From Pseudomonadales bacterium (GTDB lineage: Bacteria > Pseudomonadota > Gammaproteobacteria > Pseudomonadales > Ketobacteraceae): 64,000 nucleotides of DNA. The position numbers and the translations under genes were made by a program. Below are positions 54,428-63,368 of the stretch, one piece after another (within the stretch, counting starts at the first letter, position 1; each line of letters starts with the position of its first letter). The notes beneath the pieces were generated by a model, which saw only the letters and a list, made by a program, of their open reading frames with translations, did not search any database and was not told the DNA's origin. The stretch covers positions 1 through 64,000 of the forward strand of contig PAPM01000027.1 in the NCBI GenBank assembly GCA_002708905.1. Reading direction: 5' to 3'.

Positions 54428-55122
54428 CGGTACTGATCGACGTTTACCTGCTCCAGCTGCCACCATTGCTGCTGCAACTGTTTCACGGGAATGGGAATCG
54501 GCTGATCCATAAACTCAATTTCGAGTATGCGGTCGGTGCGAAAGTGACGAAAGGCGCCGCGTAGTTCGCACCAGCCCACCAACAACCGGGTGTTGCGAAA
54601 GTACGCCACGGCAATGGGCCAGAGCACCCGTTCGCTGGGCTGATCGGATTGATCCCGGTACCGAATGCGCAGGCACTTCTGCTGCCGAATCCAGTCCCGG
54701 ATTGCGGCGACATCCATGTTGTCGTCTGCGGCGGGAGCCAGTTCAGGTACCAGCATGGTGTGATCATCCAGAATGGCTTTCAGGTGTTCGGGAACAACCG
54801 CATTCAGTTTGGCCATCAGATCCCGGGCCCCCCGGGCCAATGAGGCATCACCCTGGGTCGCCAGCCAGCGTGCACCCAGCACGGCGGCTTCCAGCTCCGC
54901 CTCCGTCAGCATCAACGGCGGCAGGTCGTAGCCCCGTTCCATGACATAACCGATACCGGCTTCACCGCGGATGGGGACCCGTTGTGCCATCAGGTCGGCA
55001 ATATCCCGATATACGGTGCGCACGGAAGTTTCCAGCTCTTCTGCCAGCTGCAGCGCCGTTACGGGCTGCTTGCTGGCGCGTAAAATCTGGATGAGTTGGA
55101 ACAGCCGGTCCGCGCGCCTCAT
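54385..55122 (-). CDS. YafY-type HTH-WYL transcriptional regulator
   Basis: A 245-aa regulator. The N-terminal HTH-11 domain (RLFQLIQILRASKQPVTALQ, then TSVRTVYRDIADL) is followed by a WYL domain (about 135-225: RIRYRDQSDQ, RVLWPIAVAYFRNTRLLVGW). GAGG precedes ATG 55122, 9 bp after the GST stop. It is in an operon with, and probably controls, the upstream GST gene. Confidence 0.92.
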   Translation of the reverse strand: MRRADRLFQLIQILRASKQPVTALQLAEELETSVRTVYRDIADLMAQRVPIRGEAGIGYVMERGYDLPPLMLTEAELEAAVLGARWLATQGDASLARGARDLMAKLNAVVPEHLKAILDDHTMLVPELAPAADDNMDVAAIRDWIRQQKCLRIRYRDQSDQPSERVLWPIAVAYFRNTRLLVGWCELRGAFRHFRTDRILEIEFMDQPIPIPVKQLQQQWWQLEQVNVDQYRQSAHTSAASRELK

Positions 55123-55131
55123 GGTGCAACC

Positions 55132-55731
55132 TCAGGGTAGGGATTGTTGAACTGCGTCCAGTGCCAGCATGCGCCGGTACCACTGTGCAGTGTGCCCGCT
55201 CATCTCGATCTGTGCAAAACTCAGTTGCGTAATATTGGAGGCCACCGACAGATCAGCGATGGTCGGGTGGCTGCCGGTCAGGTAGTCGTCTGACTGCAAT
55301 GCGCTTTCCAGGATGGCGAGCCGTTCCGGCAGGGCCAGCTCACCCCGCGCCACCGCCTGCGGATCACCCTGTTCCCCCAGGAACACCCCATGCAATACCA
55401 GATCCACCACCGTGGGCGCCAGCCGGCACTGGTTCCAGTCCAGCCATTGATCCACTTTGGCCCGCTGTCGGGGGTTAGCCGGATACCAGGACAACAGTTC
55501 ATGTTGTGTACACAGGTAACGCAGGATGGCGTTGGACTCCGTCAGTCGAAGGTCGCCATCCTCCAGCACCGGCACCTGATGGTTTGGATTGATCCGCAGA
55601 AACTCGGGTGACTCGTGTTCGGCAGCATCCAGTGCCACATGCTTGACCTGATAGGGCAGGCCGGCGGCTTCCAAAAGGGACACTACGCGGCGGCCATGCT
55701 GGGAATGGGGGAAATGGTAGAGCGTGTACAT
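55132..55731 (-). CDS. Glutathione S-transferase
   Basis: A 199-aa GST. The N-domain begins MYTLYHFPHSQHGRR and has NHQVPVLEDGDLRLTESNAILRYL split over the glutathione site. The C-domain is helical. It is not closely related to the GST at 53.7 kb. First gene of a two-gene unit with a WYL regulator. Substrate unknown. Confidence 0.92.
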   Translation of the reverse strand: MYTLYHFPHSQHGRRVVSLLEAAGLPYQVKHVALDAAEHESPEFLRINPNHQVPVLEDGDLRLTESNAILRYLCTQHELLSWYPANPRQRAKVDQWLDWNQCRLAPTVVDLVLHGVFLGEQGDPQAVARGELALPERLAILESALQSDDYLTGSHPTIADLSVASNITQLSFAQIEMSGHTAQWYRRMLALDAVQQSLP

Positions 55732-56045
55732 AGAGATCTCCTGATCGGTAATTCCAAGAGCAGGCAGTCTATCAGTGGGCTACTGACAGCCTCCTGTCAG
55801 TAGTCTCGATGGCCGCCTTCGTTACCAACAAAAATCTTATAGAAACCAAAAGTTTACATGACTTTACTGTCGGTTCTTTTTACGTTCTTCAAGCTCATTT
55901 ACAGACCGTTTACGGCCTTTCTGGCGTTATATCAGGCAGTTATAACTATTGGTCCAATTATTGCTAACCAGCTCACAAAACCGGTGTGAACAAGAACACT
56001 TATTATTGCGCCACGCAAACGTAGTCGTCGTTGGGGAACGTTGTT
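55732..56045. other. 314-bp divergent intergenic region
   Basis: It lies between the GST operon and the Sco/copper oxidase unit. The motif TTTAC occurs five times on the plus strand within about 60 bp (55853, 55863, 55879, 55898, 55909). A GTTATA/GTTATAAC pair follows near 55930-55950. No gene or terminator was found. It probably holds both promoters and perhaps operators. Confidence 0.5.
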
Positions 56046-56633
56046 ATGCGTAGAGTTATGCATCATTGCATTTGGGGCTGCTTGTGGCTGTTGGGGGTGA
56101 CCTGTGCGCAGGCCGCCACCAGCACCAGCTTTCTCCACAATTTTAAATCGATTGCCCTGCAGGATCAGTCCGGTAAACCGTTCACGGTGGGCCAGCTTGC
56201 TAATCAGGTGGTGCTGTTCAGCTTCATTTTCACCGGTTGTGATTCCACCTGCCCGATCCAGACCCGGGTGTTGTCCCAGGTGTTGCAGGATTTACCAGCG
56301 CAAGCGCGTGAACAGGTGCGCTTTGTCTCGGTATCCATCGACCCCGGAAACGATACCCCCGAGAAAATGTTGAAGTTTGCCCGCCAGATGCAGGCCGACC
56401 AGGATGGCTGGCTGTTTCTGACCGGGGATGTGTTGCAGCTGCAGGATCTTGCCCGGCGGTTGCATCTGATGGACGAAACTTCCCCCAACACCCCCGCTAT
56501 TCACCGCACGTCCCTGTGGTTGGTGGATAAACAGGGGCGCATGTTGCAACGCTATCGTGGCGACCCCCCGGATCGGGAGCGTCTGGTACGTGAGCTTATC
56601 CAGGTTTCCCTTATGCCTCTTTCTGATTCCTAA
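56046..56633 (+). CDS. Sco1/SenC/PrrC-family copper chaperone
   Basis: A 195-aa exported thioredoxin-fold protein. Signal peptide about 1-24 ending AQAA. The copper ligands are all present: Cys65 and Cys69 in FTGCDSTCP and His153 in AIHRTS. Family segments VSVSIDPGNDTPE and WLFLTGD are clear. ATG 56046 is preferred over TTG 56031. Sco proteins usually load CuA of cytochrome oxidase, but no oxidase subunit is nearby. The next gene, 21 bp on, encodes a copper-radical oxidase, which is its likely client (inferred). Confidence 0.93.
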   Translation: MRRVMHHCIWGCLWLLGVTCAQAATSTSFLHNFKSIALQDQSGKPFTVGQLANQVVLFSFIFTGCDSTCPIQTRVLSQVLQDLPAQAREQVRFVSVSIDPGNDTPEKMLKFARQMQADQDGWLFLTGDVLQLQDLARRLHLMDETSPNTPAIHRTSLWLVDKQGRMLQRYRGDPPDRERLVRELIQVSLMPLSDS

Positions 56634-56654
56634 CCGCTTATTCGGATCCTCGCT

Positions 56655-59600
56655 ATGAAAAACAGTCACCTGCTTATCCGCTCTCTGTTTGCCTGCCTGC
56701 CAGTGGTCTGGGCTTTGAGCCCGGCTCAGGCCGCCACCGATCCCGAGGCCTGGGTTACCGTACCCGTCACTGCCAGCCCCACATTGGAAAACCTCAATAT
56801 CCCCGCTGACGCACCCAGCAGAGGCATGTGGTCGGCCACCTATGATTGGCCCATGAACGGGTTGCACGCGATTCTGCTCTCCGATGGCCGGCTGCTGAGT
56901 TTCGGTACCTCACTGGACGGCAATTCCCAGAATGGGCGCTGGTATGATGTATGGGATCCGGCGTTGGGCACTGGGCCGTCCTCCCACACTACGGTGTACG
57001 ATGCCACCCGCCAGGACAGCTTTTGCAGCGCTGCCTCCTATCTTACCGACGGCAGTTTGATGATCTCCGGCGGTAACGGCAGTACCACCAGCACCATTTA
57101 TGACACGTCTTCCCATTCTTCCTATACCGATGCCGCCAGTCTGGCGGAAGCCCGCTGGTATCCCACCCTGATCAATCTGCCGGATGGCCGCCCGCTGATG
57201 ATGGGCGGCATGGTGCCCTATACCGAGGGCATGGTGGACGATCCGCAACAGGCCATCGCCAACGGCTGGCCCTCCATGACCCCCGAGATTTATGAAAACG
57301 GCACGTGGCGTTCCCTGTTCGGCGCCTACAGCCGGGAGGCCTTTGGCCCGGACTATCTGCGGACCTCCTATCCCCGGGCCTGGGTGGCACCCAACGGTCT
57401 GGTGTTTGGTATCTCTGCCGACAAAATGTGGTATCTGGATCCGGACGCCAACGGCAACAACGGCGCCATCACCTACGTGGCCAATTTCAAGCAGGGCTAC
57501 AGTAATGCCAATCCGGTGAACGTGGGGGCAGTGGGTTCGGCCGCCATGTTCGACATCGGGCGCATTCTGCAGATCGGGGGTAATGGCGGTCACAACGGAG
57601 ATGGACTGCCCGCCAGCAACATGGCGACGGTCATCGACATTAACGGTGCCGATCCCCTGTTGCAGGAACAAGCGGCCATGACCTATGCCCGTCGCTACCC
57701 CAATACCGTGGTGCTGGCGAACGGTCAGGTGGTGGTCACCGGCGGAACCACCTTTGGCAATCACTATAACGATGAACCCGGCGTGGCCGTCTACGCCGCT
57801 GAAATCTGGGATTCCAGTACCGGCAACTGGTCCATGGGTGCCAGCGCCAACCAGATCCGGGTTTACCACTCCATTACCACGTTGCTGCCGGACGGCACCA
57901 TCCTCTCCAGCGGCGGCGGTACCCCCGGTCCGGTGACCAATCTTAATGCCGAGATTTACTATCCTCCCTATCTGTTCGAAAACGTCGGCGGCGTGGCGCA
58001 GCTGGCGAGCCGCCCGGTGATTACGGCTATCAGTGGGCTGGTATACGAGCACGGCGCGGAACTGCAACTGGATCTGGCGGCAGAGGAGGCCATCAGCCAA
58101 CTGGTGTTGCTGGGCAACAGCAGTGGTACCCACTCCTTCAACAGCGGACAACGCCGGATTCCGTTGAGCTTTACCCAGGAGCGTTTCCGTCTCAGTACGG
58201 TATTGCCCGACGCCAACCTGACCCCACCGGGTTATTACCAACTGGTGGCGTTGGATGCCAACGGCCGGCCTTCCAAAGCCGTGATCATTGCCATCGGCCA
58301 GGGCCAGGCGGCACCGCCGGTGGTGGTAACCCCCTATGATCCGCCCAGCCTGGAAGCACCCATTGCCACACCGGTGATCAGCGCCGGTGACACCGCTACT
58401 TATACTGTGAGTCCAACGGCGGGCACCGAATACAGCTGGAGCTTCAGCGACGGCACCAGCACCGCCTATTCCAGTGATCCCACCGTGACCCACGTTTTCG
58501 CTACCCCCGGTGTGTACGTGGTGACCCTCACGGCCCGTGCGGACGACGGCGCCACCAGTACCAAAACCGTGGTGCAGGCGGTATCCACGGAGAAAACCGC
58601 TGGCACAGCGGTGTCCTCATCCCAGTTGGCCATTGAATCCCGTGCCGGGCTGGCGGATCGGATCTGGGCCGTGAATCCGGATAACGACAGCGTCAGCGTT
58701 ATGACCGCAACGGGTTTGATTGCTGAAATTTCCGTGGGTGATTCGCCCCGTTCAGTGGCGGTGGCACCAGACGGTCGCATTTGGGTGAGCAACAAAGGTT
58801 CCGCCACTCTGTCGGTGATTGATCCTGACACGCTGGCCGTGGTGGATACGATTACCCTGCCCCGTGCCTCCCAACCCCATGGTCTGGCCATCGCGGCAAA
58901 CGGTGATGTTTATGTGGCACTGGAAGCCAGCGGTTTGCTCGTGCGCTACAGTGCCACCGGTGCGCAAACAGGCTCCGTCGACCTGGGCATCAATATCCGT
59001 CACCTGGCCATCAGTGCCGATGGCAGCACGGTACTGGTGAGCCGATTTATCACGCCCGCGCTTTCTGGTGAAAGCACCGCCAGCGTGGACGTGAATAGCG
59101 GCGGTGGGGAAGTGTTGGTTGTAGATACCAACAGCATGTCCCTGGTGACGACCACCTGGTTGCAGCACAGCGATAAGCCGGACACTGAAATCCAGGGCAG
59201 TGGTATACCCAACTATCTGGCGGCACCGGTTATCTCACCGGATGGCACCAATGCCTGGATTCCGTCCAAGCAGGACAACATCGGCCGCGGTATGTTGCGC
59301 AATGGCCAGCCGCTGGATTTCCAGAACACCGTGCGCGCCATTTCGTCACGCATTGACCTCACCAGTTTCACCGAAGACTATGCTGTGCGCGCCGACCACG
59401 ATAACTCCAGCCTGGGCGCTGCCGCTGCCTACCATCCCAATGGCGTGTACCTGTTCGTTGCACTGGAAACCAGTCGTGAGGTGGTGGCCATCAATGCGCT
59501 GACCGGCTCGGAACTGTTCCGGGTGACCGTCGGTGTGGCACCGCAGGCATTGGCAGTTTCCGCTGATGGACAGACGCTTTACGTGAAGGAATTCATGGCC

Positions 59601-62111
59601 CGCCAGGTATCGGTTATTGATCTCAGTGACCTGATCAGCACCGGTCAACTGACAGCGAACATCAGCGCCACCATACGTACCGTGCAGAACGAAAAACTGT
59701 CCGCCTCCGTGTTGGCCGGCAAAACCCTGTTCTACGATGCCCGCGACCCCCGTCTGGCCCGCGACAGTTACATGAGCTGCGCCACCTGTCATAACGATGG
59801 TGGTCACGATGGCCGGGTATGGGATCTCACCGGCTTTGGGGAAGGCCTGCGCAACACCATTGCGTTGAACGGACGTGCCGCCATGGGGCAGGGCTTCCTG
59901 CACTGGAGCGCCAACTTTGACGAGCTGCAGGATTTCGAAAAGCAGATTCGCGATCTGTCCGGTGGTACAGGTTTGATGAGCGATACCAGTTACAACTCCG
60001 GTACCCGCAGCCAGGCGCTGGGGGATAAAAAAGCCGGAATCAGCGCCGATCTGGATAACCTGGCGGCTTACGTGAATTCCCTCAACGAATTTGCCGCCAG
60101 CCCGCTTCGAAATAGCGATGGTTCTCTGACTGCAGCGGCCGAAAGCGGCAAGGCCCTGTTCGCCGACAACTGCCAGAGCTGTCACGGTGGCCGTCACTTT
60201 ACCCTGAGTGGGGATGCGTCTGCGCTGCAGGATATCGGTACCATCAGCGCCGCCAGTGGCCAGCGCCTGGGCGGTGTGCTCAGTGGGATTGATATTCCAA
60301 CCTTGAGAGATGTGTGGGCCACGGCACCTTACCTGCACGACGGCAGTGCCGCCAGCATCGGTGCCGCCATCGCGGCTCATAACAATCTGACGTTAACCTC
60401 GGAAGAAACCACCGCAGTGGTGGCTTATGTTGAGCAGATCGGTGGCGAAGAGCCCGGTTCAGGCCTGTTCCCGGATGGCCGTTGGTCATTCGATGAAGGC
60501 AGCGGTAATACAGTGGCGGATGCCTCCGGCAATAACCATCCGCTGACTCTGACCAACACCAGCTGGGTGCAGTCTCCCGCTTATCTGGGGGCTCAGTTCA
60601 ACGGCGGCAGCGCCTTTGGTGCCACCGGTACGCCCATTGTGGACACCAGTGCCAGCTTCACCGTATCGGCCTGGGTCAAACTGGATAACCTCAACGGTTG
60701 GCAGACCTTCGTCAACCAGGATGGGGTGAATGTGAGTGGCTTCTGGCTCCAGTACAGCCAGTATGTGAACAACAAGTTCATCCTCACCATGCACGATATT
60801 GATTCCACCAACAGCACAGCGTTCCGCGCGGTATCCACCACCACGCCGGTGGTGGGGCAGTGGTATCACATTACCGGGGTGCGGGATCAGCAAGCCGGTA
60901 CCATGAAAATCTATGTGAACGGCCAGCTGGAAGGTACCACCGCCTATGCCGGTGGCTGGGCATCCAACGGTAGCCTGAACGTGGGCCGTGGCCGCTGGGG
61001 AGCACCTAACGACTGGGTGGCCGGTGCCGTTGATGAAGTCAGCGTGTTCACCCAGGCACTTACCGATGCGGATGTGTTCGAACTCTACGACACTTCCATT
61101 CCCAACGTGCTGCCCGCCGTGGTGTTGAGTTCACCCACTGCCAATGCGCAGTTTGACCTGGGCACCAGCGTTACCCTGGCCGCTACGGCCAGTGATAGCG
61201 ACGGCAGCATCGAACGGGTGGAGTTCTATAACGGCACCACCTTGCTGAATACGGATGTGTCTCAACCTTACAGCTACACCTGGGTGAATCCGGCAGAAGG
61301 CAGCTACAGCCTCACCGCCGTAGCCTACGACAACGACGGTGACGCCAGCACCAGCGACCCAGTCAGCATCAGCGTTGTTGTACCACCACCGAATGTGGCT
61401 CCTACCGTAGCGCTGACAGCTCCCATGGATAATGCCCAATACTATGTGGCGGACACTGTGGTGCTGACGGCCGATGCCAGCGACACCGATGGCAGTGTCA
61501 CCAACGTGGAGTTCTATTTGGGTGAAACCCTGCTGGGCAGCGATAACATTGCTCCTTACAGCGTCACCTGGAACAGCGCCACCGAAGGCAACTTCGTGCT
61601 CACCGCCATTGCCTATGACGATGACGGTGACAGCACCAGCAGCAATGCTGTGAACGTTACCGTTGAAGCGGCGCCAGTGGAAATCGTCAACCTCGCATCC
61701 AGCGCCTCCCTGGATACTTCCTACCTGTCCTGGTGGTATTCCCTGGGCGCGGTGAACGACGGCTATACCCCCAGCAGCTCAACCGACAACAGCCACGGCG
61801 CCTACAGCAACTACCGCTGGTGGGGTGGCTCCGGCAGCACCAACTGGGTCAGCTTCAGTTGGAGCAGCGCGAAAAATCTCAGCGCCATGGAAGTCTACTG
61901 GTTCACCGACAACAACCGCATCCTGGCCCCCAGCACCGCCTATGTGGAGTACTGGAACGGCAGCAGTTGGGTGTCCCTGGGTAACATCGGTCGCAGCCTG
62001 AATACCTTCAACCGGTTGGAATTCGATGTCACCACCACGGCCATCCGGGTGGCGATGCGCAGTTCCCGTTATACCGGTATCATTGAGGCGAGAGTGTTTG
62101 GCTACGAATAA
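56655..62111 (+). CDS. Copper-radical oxidase / dihaem cytochrome c / LamG multidomain secreted protein
   Basis: A giant 1818-aa secreted protein. Signal peptide about 1-26. Residues 50-445 are a kelch propeller and 450-550 a DUF1929 cap, as in galactose/glyoxal oxidase. The radical-copper site appears intact: Cys124 (DSFCS) and Tyr169 (RWYP) for the Cys-Tyr cofactor, Tyr404-His405 (RVYHSI), and His493 (THSFNSGQRRIP). Then: PKD about 565-645; YVTN-type propeller about 660-1005; cytochrome domain about 1015-1262 with CATCH (1042-1046) and CQSCH (1173-1177) and a MauG-like APYLHDG; LamG about 1270-1475; two Ig-like repeats about 1485-1675; a discoidin-like end. It may oxidise alcohols, aldehydes or glycans and pass electrons to its own haems. 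Substrate unknown. Confidence 0.9.
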   Translation: MKNSHLLIRSLFACLPVVWALSPAQAATDPEAWVTVPVTASPTLENLNIPADAPSRGMWSATYDWPMNGLHAILLSDGRLLSFGTSLDGNSQNGRWYDVWDPALGTGPSSHTTVYDATRQDSFCSAASYLTDGSLMISGGNGSTTSTIYDTSSHSSYTDAASLAEARWYPTLINLPDGRPLMMGGMVPYTEGMVDDPQQAIANGWPSMTPEIYENGTWRSLFGAYSREAFGPDYLRTSYPRAWVAPNGLVFGISADKMWYLDPDANGNNGAITYVANFKQGYSNANPVNVGAVGSAAMFDIGRILQIGGNGGHNGDGLPASNMATVIDINGADPLLQEQAAMTYARRYPNTVVLANGQVVVTGGTTFGNHYNDEPGVAVYAAEIWDSSTGNWSMGASANQIRVYHSITTLLPDGTILSSGGGTPGPVTNLNAEIYYPPYLFENVGGVAQLASRPVITAISGLVYEHGAELQLDLAAEEAISQLVLLGNSSGTHSFNSGQRRIPLSFTQERFRLSTVLPDANLTPPGYYQLVALDANGRPSKAVIIAIGQGQAAPPVVVTPYDPPSLEAPIATPVISAGDTATYTVSPTAGTEYSWSFSDGTSTAYSSDPTVTHVFATPGVYVVTLTARADDGATSTKTVVQAVSTEKTAGTAVSSSQLAIESRAGLADRIWAVNPDNDSVSVMTATGLIAEISVGDSPRSVAVAPDGRIWVSNKGSATLSVIDPDTLAVVDTITLPRASQPHGLAIAANGDVYVALEASGLLVRYSATGAQTGSVDLGINIRHLAISADGSTVLVSRFITPALSGESTASVDVNSGGGEVLVVDTNSMSLVTTTWLQHSDKPDTEIQGSGIPNYLAAPVISPDGTNAWIPSKQDNIGRGMLRNGQPLDFQNTVRAISSRIDLTSFTEDYAVRADHDNSSLGAAAAYHPNGVYLFVALETSREVVAINALTGSELFRVTVGVAPQALAVSADGQTLYVKEFMARQVSVIDLSDLISTGQLTANISATIRTVQNEKLSASVLAGKTLFYDARDPRLARDSYMSCATCHNDGGHDGRVWDLTGFGEGLRNTIALNGRAAMGQGFLHWSANFDELQDFEKQIRDLSGGTGLMSDTSYNSGTRSQALGDKKAGISADLDNLAAYVNSLNEFAASPLRNSDGSLTAAAESGKALFADNCQSCHGGRHFTLSGDASALQDIGTISAASGQRLGGVLSGIDIPTLRDVWATAPYLHDGSAASIGAAIAAHNNLTLTSEETTAVVAYVEQIGGEEPGSGLFPDGRWSFDEGSGNTVADASGNNHPLTLTNTSWVQSPAYLGAQFNGGSAFGATGTPIVDTSASFTVSAWVKLDNLNGWQTFVNQDGVNVSGFWLQYSQYVNNKFILTMHDIDSTNSTAFRAVSTTTPVVGQWYHITGVRDQQAGTMKIYVNGQLEGTTAYAGGWASNGSLNVGRGRWGAPNDWVAGAVDEVSVFTQALTDADVFELYDTSIPNVLPAVVLSSPTANAQFDLGTSVTLAATASDSDGSIERVEFYNGTTLLNTDVSQPYSYTWVNPAEGSYSLTAVAYDNDGDASTSDPVSISVVVPPPNVAPTVALTAPMDNAQYYVADTVVLTADASDTDGSVTNVEFYLGETLLGSDNIAPYSVTWNSATEGNFVLTAIAYDDDGDSTSSNAVNVTVEAAPVEIVNLASSASLDTSYLSWWYSLGAVNDGYTPSSSTDNSHGAYSNYRWWGGSGSTNWVSFSWSSAKNLSAMEVYWFTDNNRILAPSTAYVEYWNGSSWVSLGNIGRSLNTFNRLEFDVTTTAIRVAMRSSRYTGIIEARVFGYE

Positions 62112-62124
62112 AAATGGTTGAGTT

Positions 62125-63321
62125 ATGACAGATAAGGCAGGGAAGCCCCAGCAAGAGAATCCACACCAGCAATACGATGCCCGTTTTCTGCAATTGGAAC
62201 ATCGGTTGCTGGAACAGGAACATCGCTTTATATCCGTCTGGCTGAATCTTTTTCAAAGTTTCCGCAAGGGACGCGAAGCGGATCGTGTGCCTGCCTTGAA
62301 GGCGGTACTCTACAGCCTGATACCGGGGCGCGTGCTGATGCTGATTACAGGCGGTACGTTGATTGGCCTGGTGACATTGCTTTTGATGTACCAGGCCAAC
62401 TTGCTGTTGGCCAAACAAAACCAGTACTTTCAGCAACAGATCTATGTCCAGTCCAACACTGAGCGTCGACGCATGTTGGTGGATATCAAAGAGAAACTTT
62501 ACGATCCGGATCCTTTCAGCAAACAAGCGGCGAATGAGCATCAGCAGTGTGTTCGCAAGTCGAAGAATTTTGGCAGCTGTGGGCCGTCAGTAGAGTTACG
62601 CCCAAAATTCAACGCCCAGATTCGAACAGAATCCATGCTGGCTTACCTCGATATTCAGCGTACGCCATTAAAGCAACCTGAGCCGGCGTCATTACCCACC
62701 CTGGAATTTGTTGCCCAGACCATCCTCGGTGCTCTTTTCGAACCTGAAACCTCAGATCAGCAGGCAGCGCACAACCCTCAACAACAGGATGAGTGTAAAA
62801 GAGTGAAGAATGCGGATTTGCGGGGCGCGTTTCTGCAGGAGGTCTATCTGGTGGGGGAGTGCTTGGAAGGCGTCAACTTTACCGGGGCCAACCTGTCCCA
62901 TGCTGATTTGAGCTTCGTACAGCTTGAACGCTCGGACATTAACAAAACCAACTTGCGCGGCATTGATATGGTGGGCTCAAGATTGAGCGGTTCCAATTTT
63001 TTTGATGCTGATCTTTCTGAGGCGGACATGACCCGGTCTGAGCTGAAGAAAGCGAATTTGGCAGGGGCCGATCTCTCTGGTGCGATCCTGCATAACACCA
63101 ATCTGGAAGGGGCGAATCTGGAGCGAGCCATATTGATCAATGCCCGGCTGATGGAAGCGAACTTACAGCACGCTAAGTTGAGAGGAGCTGATCTTGCCGG
63201 GGTGGATTTCATTGCCGCAGACCTGTTCGAGGCGGAATTGCAAGGTGCGCGATTTGATTGTACCGACCTGAAAACCGCAAAAAACTGGAGAACCGTCAAA
63301 CTGGACCAACCCTGCCCCTGA
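62125..63321 (+). CDS. Membrane-anchored pentapeptide-repeat protein
   Basis: A 398-aa protein. A charged N-terminal region (about 1-65) precedes one strong membrane segment (about 73-95). A linker with three Cys follows. From about 235 to 385 there are roughly 30 pentapeptide repeats of the A(D/N)Lxx form (ADLSGAILHNTNLEGANLE), which form a right-handed quadrilateral helix. The gene starts 13 bp after the copper-oxidase gene and is probably cotranscribed. Which side of the membrane the repeats lie on is not determined. Function unknown. Confidence 0.88.
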   Translation: MTDKAGKPQQENPHQQYDARFLQLEHRLLEQEHRFISVWLNLFQSFRKGREADRVPALKAVLYSLIPGRVLMLITGGTLIGLVTLLLMYQANLLLAKQNQYFQQQIYVQSNTERRRMLVDIKEKLYDPDPFSKQAANEHQQCVRKSKNFGSCGPSVELRPKFNAQIRTESMLAYLDIQRTPLKQPEPASLPTLEFVAQTILGALFEPETSDQQAAHNPQQQDECKRVKNADLRGAFLQEVYLVGECLEGVNFTGANLSHADLSFVQLERSDINKTNLRGIDMVGSRLSGSNFFDADLSEADMTRSELKKANLAGADLSGAILHNTNLEGANLERAILINARLMEANLQHAKLRGADLAGVDFIAADLFEAELQGARFDCTDLKTAKNWRTVKLDQPCP

Positions 63322-63327
63322 CCCCCT

Positions 63328-63353
63328 ACCGCGCTGCAGAACTTCAGCGCGGT
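63328..63353. terminator. Probable bidirectional hairpin between convergent genes
   Basis: ACCGCGCTG (63328-63336) pairs perfectly with CAGCGCGGT (63345-63353), with an 8-nt loop. It lies in the 47-bp gap between the stops of the pentapeptide gene and the convergent last gene. There is no T run on either side, so efficiency is uncertain. Confidence 0.5.
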
Positions 63354-63368
63354 GAATTCCACAATAGG

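Noticed and set aside
56910-58493. 527-codon minus-strand frame opposite the copper oxidase
   Set aside because: Low-complexity Gly/His-rich shadow; the plus strand carries conserved oxidase motifs.
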